A DNA stretch of 54,278 nt from Agrococcus sp. (lineage in GTDB: Bacteria; Actinomycetota; Actinomycetes; Actinomycetales; Microbacteriaceae), in contig JAPSJX010000004.1 of the NCBI GenBank assembly GCA_031178105.1, positions 1 to 54,278 of the forward strand, in the 5' to 3' direction. Shown here in pieces: positions 48,428 to 54,278 of this stretch. Both the position numbers and the translations under genes were made by a program. Below the pieces are notes generated by a model. It was not told the origin of the DNA. It did no database searches and saw only the letters and a program-made list of their open reading frames with translations. Numbering within the stretch: position 1 is the first letter of the stretch; the number at the start of each line of letters is the position of its first letter.

Positions 48428-49651
48428 TCAGGCGCCGAACGACTTCTCGAAGCCGAGCGAGCGCGCGATGATCGCGAGCTGCACCTCGGTCGATCCCTCG
48501 CCGAGCGTGAGGATGCGGCAGTCGCGCAGGTGCCGCGCCACCACGTTCTCGTTCATGAAGCCGGCGCCGCCCCAGATCTGCGTCGCGTCGTTCGCGTTCG
48601 CGACCGCCGCCTCGGAGCCGATGAGCTTCGCGAGCGACGCCTGCTCCGTGAAGGGCAGGCCCTGGTCGATGCGACGAGCTGCGTCGTGCATCACCGCGCG
48701 TGCGGCGTGCACACGGGAGCGCATCCGCGCGATCGTGAACGCGATGTGCTGGTTGTCGCCGATGGGCCGGCCGAAGACGACGCGCGTCTTCGCGCGCTCG
48801 ATCGCCTGCTCGAGGCAGCCCTGCGCCGCGCCGACGCACAGCGCCGCGAACGCCACGCGCCCCTCGTCGAGCACCGACAGGAAGTTCGAGAACCCCTTGC
48901 CGCGCTCGCCGAGCAAGTTGCCCTCGGGCACCCGCACGTTGTCGAAGACGAGCGGATGCGTGTCGGAGGTGTTCCATCCGATCTTGTCGTAGGCGGGCAG
49001 GGCGGTGAAGCCGTCGATGGGCGTCGGCACGATGATCGTCGACAGCTCGGGCTTCTCCTGCCCGTCTCTGCCGACCTTGCGACCGGTGACGCACGTGACG
49101 GTGACGACCGACGTGATGGGCGTGCCGGAGTTGGTGATGTACTGCTTCGTGCCGTCGATGCGCCACCAGCCGTCCTCGAGCACGGCGGTCGTCTGCGTCG
49201 CACCGGCGTCGCTGCCGGCCTGCGCCTCGGTGAGGCCGAAGGCGGCGAGCGCCTCGCCGCGCGCGAGCGCCGGCAGGTAGGTGCGCTTCTGCTCCTCCGT
49301 GCCGAACCGCAGGATCGGCATGGCGCCGAGCCCGAGCCCCGCCTCGAGCGTGACGGCGATCGACTGGTCGACGCGGCCGAGCTGCTCGACGGCGACGCAC
49401 AGCGACATGTAATCCTTGCCCTGCCCGCCGTACTCGACCGGGATCGGCAGGCCGAAGAGACCCATCTCGCCCATCTGCGCGATGATCTCCATCGGCAGGC
49501 GGCGCGCGGTGTCGTACTCGTAGCTCGCGGGCGCGACGACCTCGTCGGCGAAGCGGCGGACGGTGCGTGCAAGCTCCTGGTGCTCGGCGCTCAGCATCTC
49601 GGTGCCGTCGACGTGGCTCTCGACTGCGGGGCGGGTCTCGACCGAGGTCAT
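48428..49651 (-). CDS. Acyl-CoA dehydrogenase (isovaleryl-CoA dehydrogenase type)
   Basis: A 407-residue flavoprotein that removes hydrogens alpha-beta from a short branched acyl-CoA, passing electrons to ETF. Signatures: AFGLTEAQAGSDAGATQTTA (about 135-154), the DKIGWNTSDTHPLVFDNVRVP region, and a C-terminal GEGSTEVQ. The set of neighbours (acyl-CoA carboxylase alpha and beta, MaoC, CitE) is that of fadE19 in the Mycobacterium accD1-accA1 region. ATG 49651 overlaps the CitE stop (ATGA). Last gene of the operon. Confidence 0.9.
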   Translation of the reverse strand: MTSVETRPAVESHVDGTEMLSAEHQELARTVRRFADEVVAPASYEYDTARRLPMEIIAQMGEMGLFGLPIPVEYGGQGKDYMSLCVAVEQLGRVDQSIAVTLEAGLGLGAMPILRFGTEEQKRTYLPALARGEALAAFGLTEAQAGSDAGATQTTAVLEDGWWRIDGTKQYITNSGTPITSVVTVTCVTGRKVGRDGQEKPELSTIIVPTPIDGFTALPAYDKIGWNTSDTHPLVFDNVRVPEGNLLGERGKGFSNFLSVLDEGRVAFAALCVGAAQGCLEQAIERAKTRVVFGRPIGDNQHIAFTIARMRSRVHAARAVMHDAARRIDQGLPFTEQASLAKLIGSEAAVANANDATQIWGGAGFMNENVVARHLRDCRILTLGEGSTEVQLAIIARSLGFEKSFGA

Positions 49652-50505
49652 CTCGTGCTCCCATTCGTGGCGGTGGCATGCCTCTCGACGACGCTCCTGG
49701 CGTGCCGGAGGATCGGTTCGTCGACCATGCGTCCCTCGAAGGAGAAGACGCCGGGGTTGAGCGACGCCGCCGCGAGGATGCGGCGGGCGACGTCGAGCTC
49801 GTCGTCGGTCGGCGAGAACGCGCGGCGGTAGGGCTCGACGTGGTTCGGGTGGATCGCGGCCTTCGCGCGGAAGCCGGATGCGGCGGCATCCGCCGCCTCG
49901 GCGTGCGCGCCCTCGAGGTCGGCGATGTCGGTGCGGATGGCGTCGATGGCTGTGACGCCGAAGGCGCCGGCCGCGAGCAGCATGCGGCTGCGCGCATGCG
50001 CTGCGACCTCGCGGTAGGCGCCGGAGGCATCGCGGCTCGACGTGCCGCCGAGCGAGGCGACGAGATCCTCGGCGCCCCACATCATGCCGACGACCGCGTC
50101 ATGCGCGGCGAGCGCCTCCGCGGCGAGCACGCCGCGGGCCGTCTCGCACAGCACGACGACCCGGGCGCCGGGCACTGCGACGACCACGCGGTCGACGTCG
50201 GCGGTCGATTCGGCCTTCGCGAGCATGACGGCGCGGAACGGCGAGGCGGCGACGGCGGCGAGGTCGTCGTCGAAGCCGTCGGCCGATGCGGCCTGCACGC
50301 GCACGATCGTGCGCGCCGGGTCGAGGTCGGCGGCGATGATCGCCTGACGGGCGGCCGGCTTCGCGTCGGCAGCGACCGCATCCTCGAGGTCGAGGATGAC
50401 CGCGTCGGCGCGGTCGGCGGCCTTCCGGAAGCGGTCGGGGCGGTCGCCCGGGCAGAAGAGCAGCGCTGGACCCATGCCCAGCTGCTTGCCGCCGGACCAG
50501 CTCAC
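49648..50505 (-). CDS. CitE-like CoA-ester lyase
   Basis: A 285-residue HpcH/HpaI/citrate-lyase beta barrel: ALLFCPGDRPDRFRKA, VILDLEDAVAADAK with metal-binding Glu/Asp, ETARGVLAAEALA, and a C-terminal FRAKAAIHPNHV. In M. tuberculosis the CitE-like protein of the equivalent cluster (Rv2498c) cleaves beta-hydroxyacyl-CoAs such as 3-hydroxy-3-methylglutaryl-CoA and citramalyl-CoA; the same role is likely here. GTG 50505 overlaps the MaoC stop (GTGA); ATG 50475 is an alternative. Confidence 0.88.
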   Translation of the reverse strand: MSWSGGKQLGMGPALLFCPGDRPDRFRKAADRADAVILDLEDAVAADAKPAARQAIIAADLDPARTIVRVQAASADGFDDDLAAVAASPFRAVMLAKAESTADVDRVVVAVPGARVVVLCETARGVLAAEALAAHDAVVGMMWGAEDLVASLGGTSSRDASGAYREVAAHARSRMLLAAGAFGVTAIDAIRTDIADLEGAHAEAADAAASGFRAKAAIHPNHVEPYRRAFSPTDDELDVARRILAAASLNPGVFSFEGRMVDEPILRHARSVVERHATATNGSTR

Positions 50506-51010
50506 GACTCCCCCTCGGGCTCGCCCTGCATGAGCACCTGGCGCACCGCCTTGGCGACGACGTCGCCGTGCTGATTGCGCGCGAGGTGCTCGAAAGTGGC
50601 GATCCCCTGCCCCGGCCGCGACCGCGACGTGCGCTTCTCGAGCACGCGCGTCTCGCAGTAGATCGTGTCGCCGTGCCGCACCGGCGCCGGGAACGTCACC
50701 TCGCTGAAGCCCAGGTTCGCGACGATGGTGCCCTGCGTCAGCTGCCCGACCGAGAGACCGACCATGGTCGCGAGCGTGTGCATCGAGTTGACGAGCGGCT
50801 CGCCGAACTCCGTCGTCTCGCTCCACGCGCGATCGAGGTGCAGCGGCTGGGTGTTCATCGTCAGCGTCGAGAAGAGCACGTTGTCGGTCTCGGTCATCGT
50901 GCGTCCGGGCCGGTGCTCGTAGACGACGCCCTCCTCGAGCTCGTCGAACCACAGCCCGCGCTGCGTGATGCGGCGCGCAGCGCTCGTCTCGCCCGCCGTC
51001 GTCTCGTCGG

Positions 51011-51014
<4 letters not shown>
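50502..51014 (-). CDS. MaoC-type enoyl-CoA hydratase
   Basis: A 170-residue hot-dog hydratase. DNVLFSTLTMNTQPLHLDRAWSE contains the catalytic Asp and the NxQPLH (variant of NPxH) motif; GxPLVNSMHTLATMVGL follows. Likely hydrates an (E)-branched enoyl-CoA such as 3-methylglutaconyl- or itaconyl-CoA. It starts in a four-base overlap with the carboxylase gene and ends overlapping the lyase gene. Confidence 0.88.
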
Positions 51015-53062
<2,048 letters not shown>

Positions 53063-53067
53063 CCGGA

Positions 53068-54278
53068 TCACATCCTGAAGACGCCGAAGCGCGGCTCGGG
53101 CAGCGGCACCGCGGTCACGACGTCGAGCGCCATCCCGAGGATCCGGCGGGTGTCTGCAGGGTCGATGACGCCGTCGTCCCACAGCCGGGCGGATGCGTAG
53201 TACGGGTTGCCCTGCCGCTCGTACTGCTCGCGAACGGGGCGCTCGAACTCGGCCTGCGCCTCCGCCGACCACTCCTCGCCCGCCGCCGACAGCTGCTCGC
53301 GCTTGACCGTCGAGAGAACGGACGCGGCCTGCGGCCCGCCCATCACGCTCACGCGGGCGTTCGGCCACAGCCACAGGAACCGGGGGTCGTAGGCGCGGCC
53401 GCACATCGAGTAGGTGCCGGCGCCGAACGAGCCGCCGACGACGACTGTGAGCTTCGGCACGCGCGTGGTCGCGACCGCCGTCACCATCTTGGCGCCGTGC
53501 TTGGCGATGCCGCCGCGCTCGGCCTCCGACCCCACCATGAAGCCGGTGATGTTCTGCAGGAAGACGAGCGGCACGCCGCGCTGGTCGCACAGCTCGATGA
53601 AGTGCGCGCCCTTCGCTGCCGACTCCGAGAAGAGCACGCCGTTGTTCGCGATGATGCCGACGGTGTGGCCGTGCAGCTCGGCGAAGCCGGTGACGAGCGT
53701 CTCGCCGTAGCCTGCCTTGAACTCGTGGAGCTCGGAGCGGTCGACGATGCGGGCGATGATCTCTCGCGCGTCGTAGGGCGTCTGCAGGTCGGGCGGGATC
53801 GCGTCGTAGAGCGTGGCCGCGTCGACGGCGGGGGCGCGCTCGTCGTCCTCGCCGGGATACGCCGACCATCCGAACGTGAGCTCGCGCTCCGGCAGCGAGC
53901 CAGCCGGCCGCGCCCGGTCCCCCGGCGGCAGCGCCTCCACCATGTCGCGCACGATCTCGAGCGCGTGCGCATCGTCGTCGGCGAGGTGGTCGACGACGCC
54001 GGAGACCTCGGCGTGCAGCTGCCCGCCACCGAGCGACTCGGCGTCGATCACCTCGCCGGTGGCGGCCTTCACGAGCGGCGGCCCGCCGAGGAAGATCGTC
54101 CCCTGCTCCCGCACGATGACGGTCTCGTCGCTCATCGCCGGCACGTACGCCCCGCCCGCGGTCGACGAGCCCATGACGGCGGCGAGCTGCGGGATGCCGA
54201 GCGCCGACAGCTGCGCCTGGTTGAAGAAGATGCGGCCGAAGTGCTCGCGGTCGGGGAACACCTCGTCCTGCATCGGCA
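53068..54278 (-). CDS. Acyl-CoA carboxylase carboxyltransferase (beta) subunit, partial
   Basis: The C-terminal 400-odd residues of an AccD-type carboxyltransferase; the N-terminus lies beyond the right edge. Signatures: [39 protein letters not shown] and, in the second crotonase half, [38 protein letters not shown]. These fit methylcrotonyl-CoA carboxylase beta (AccD1) better than propionyl-CoA carboxylase, by family feel rather than alignment. First visible gene of the operon, five bases before the alpha-subunit start. Confidence 0.92.
   Translation of the reverse strand, partial: PMQDEVFPDREHFGRIFFNQAQLSALGIPQLAAVMGSSTAGGAYVPAMSDETVIVREQGTIFLGGPPLVKAATGEVIDAESLGGGQLHAEVSGVVDHLADDDAHALEIVRDMVEALPPGDRARPAGSLPERELTFGWSAYPGEDDERAPAVDAATLYDAIPPDLQTPYDAREIIARIVDRSELHEFKAGYGETLVTGFAELHGHTVGIIANNGVLFSESAAKGAHFIELCDQRGVPLVFLQNITGFMVGSEAERGGIAKHGAKMVTAVATTRVPKLTVVVGGSFGAGTYSMCGRAYDPRFLWLWPNARVSVMGGPQAASVLSTVKREQLSAAGEEWSAEAQAEFERPVREQYERQGNPYYASARLWDDGVIDPADTRRILGMALDVVTAVPLPEPRFGVFRM

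Overview
The window is a 54 kb stretch of a very GC-rich chromosome. Codon third positions are almost all G or C, GTG starts and four-base start/stop overlaps (ATGA, GTGA) are common, and several genes look leaderless, with a TANNNT-like -10 box six or seven bases before the start codon. Together with the gene content (a UgpABCE-type sugar importer, Pls-type NRPS-like protein, ECF42 sigma factor, actinobacterial leucine-catabolism operon) this points to a high-GC Gram-positive actinobacterium. The Microbacteriaceae are my best guess; no rRNA or other taxonomic marker is present.

Layout. 1-5.2 kb: the end of a peptide-type ABC importer operon that continues into a luciferase-like monooxygenase, a CMD-type protein, an AhpD-like protein and a VOC protein. 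5.2-8.2 kb: a short MetE-like methyltransferase and a PutP-type sodium:proline symporter, divergently transcribed. 8.3-14.2 kb: a 1315-residue NRPS-like protein with poly-epsilon-lysine synthetase architecture, an overlapping M1 peptidase, and a convergent Sfp-type phosphopantetheinyl transferase that could activate its carrier domain. 14.2-19.7 kb: two GH13 enzymes, a zinc alcohol dehydrogenase and an RraA-like protein. 20.0-21.8 kb: a DGPF/YCII protein plus ECF42 sigma factor with a candidate autoregulatory promoter. 21.9-27.4 kb: several very small proteins, an FGGY sugar kinase, a flavin disulfide reductase, an OhrR-like MarR regulator, and the truncated start of a NYN-domain gene. 27.4-30.7 kb: a [2Fe-2S] ferredoxin, diacylglycerol-kinase-like enzyme, alpha/beta hydrolase and PPK2 polyphosphate kinase. 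30.7-37.9 kb (all minus strand): a sugar ABC importer followed by two aldo-keto reductases and a membrane protein. 38.1-46.3 kb: mixed accessory genes (lipoprotein, quinone reductase-like, PPOX-type protein, large secreted subtilase, haloacid dehalogenase, SDR, cupin, DUF72). 46.5-46.9 kb: a frameshifted IS481-type transposase remnant, a terminator and tRNA-Ala(GGC). 46.9-48.3 kb: a YibE/F membrane protein. 48.4 kb to the right edge: a tightly overlapped leucine/isovalerate (and probably itaconate) catabolic operon, acyl-CoA carboxylase beta and alpha, MaoC hydratase, CitE-like lyase and acyl-CoA dehydrogenase.

How genes may work together: the PPTase, NRPS-like protein and M1 peptidase form a plausible small system for making and processing an amino-acid homopolymer or similar product. 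The ECF42 sigma factor probably controls its DGPF partner. The last five genes together convert a branched acyl-CoA to C2/C3/C4 units. The least explained parts are the Pls-type cassette, the small-protein cluster with leaderless mini-ORFs, and the PPK2 cassette abutting the broken NYN gene.
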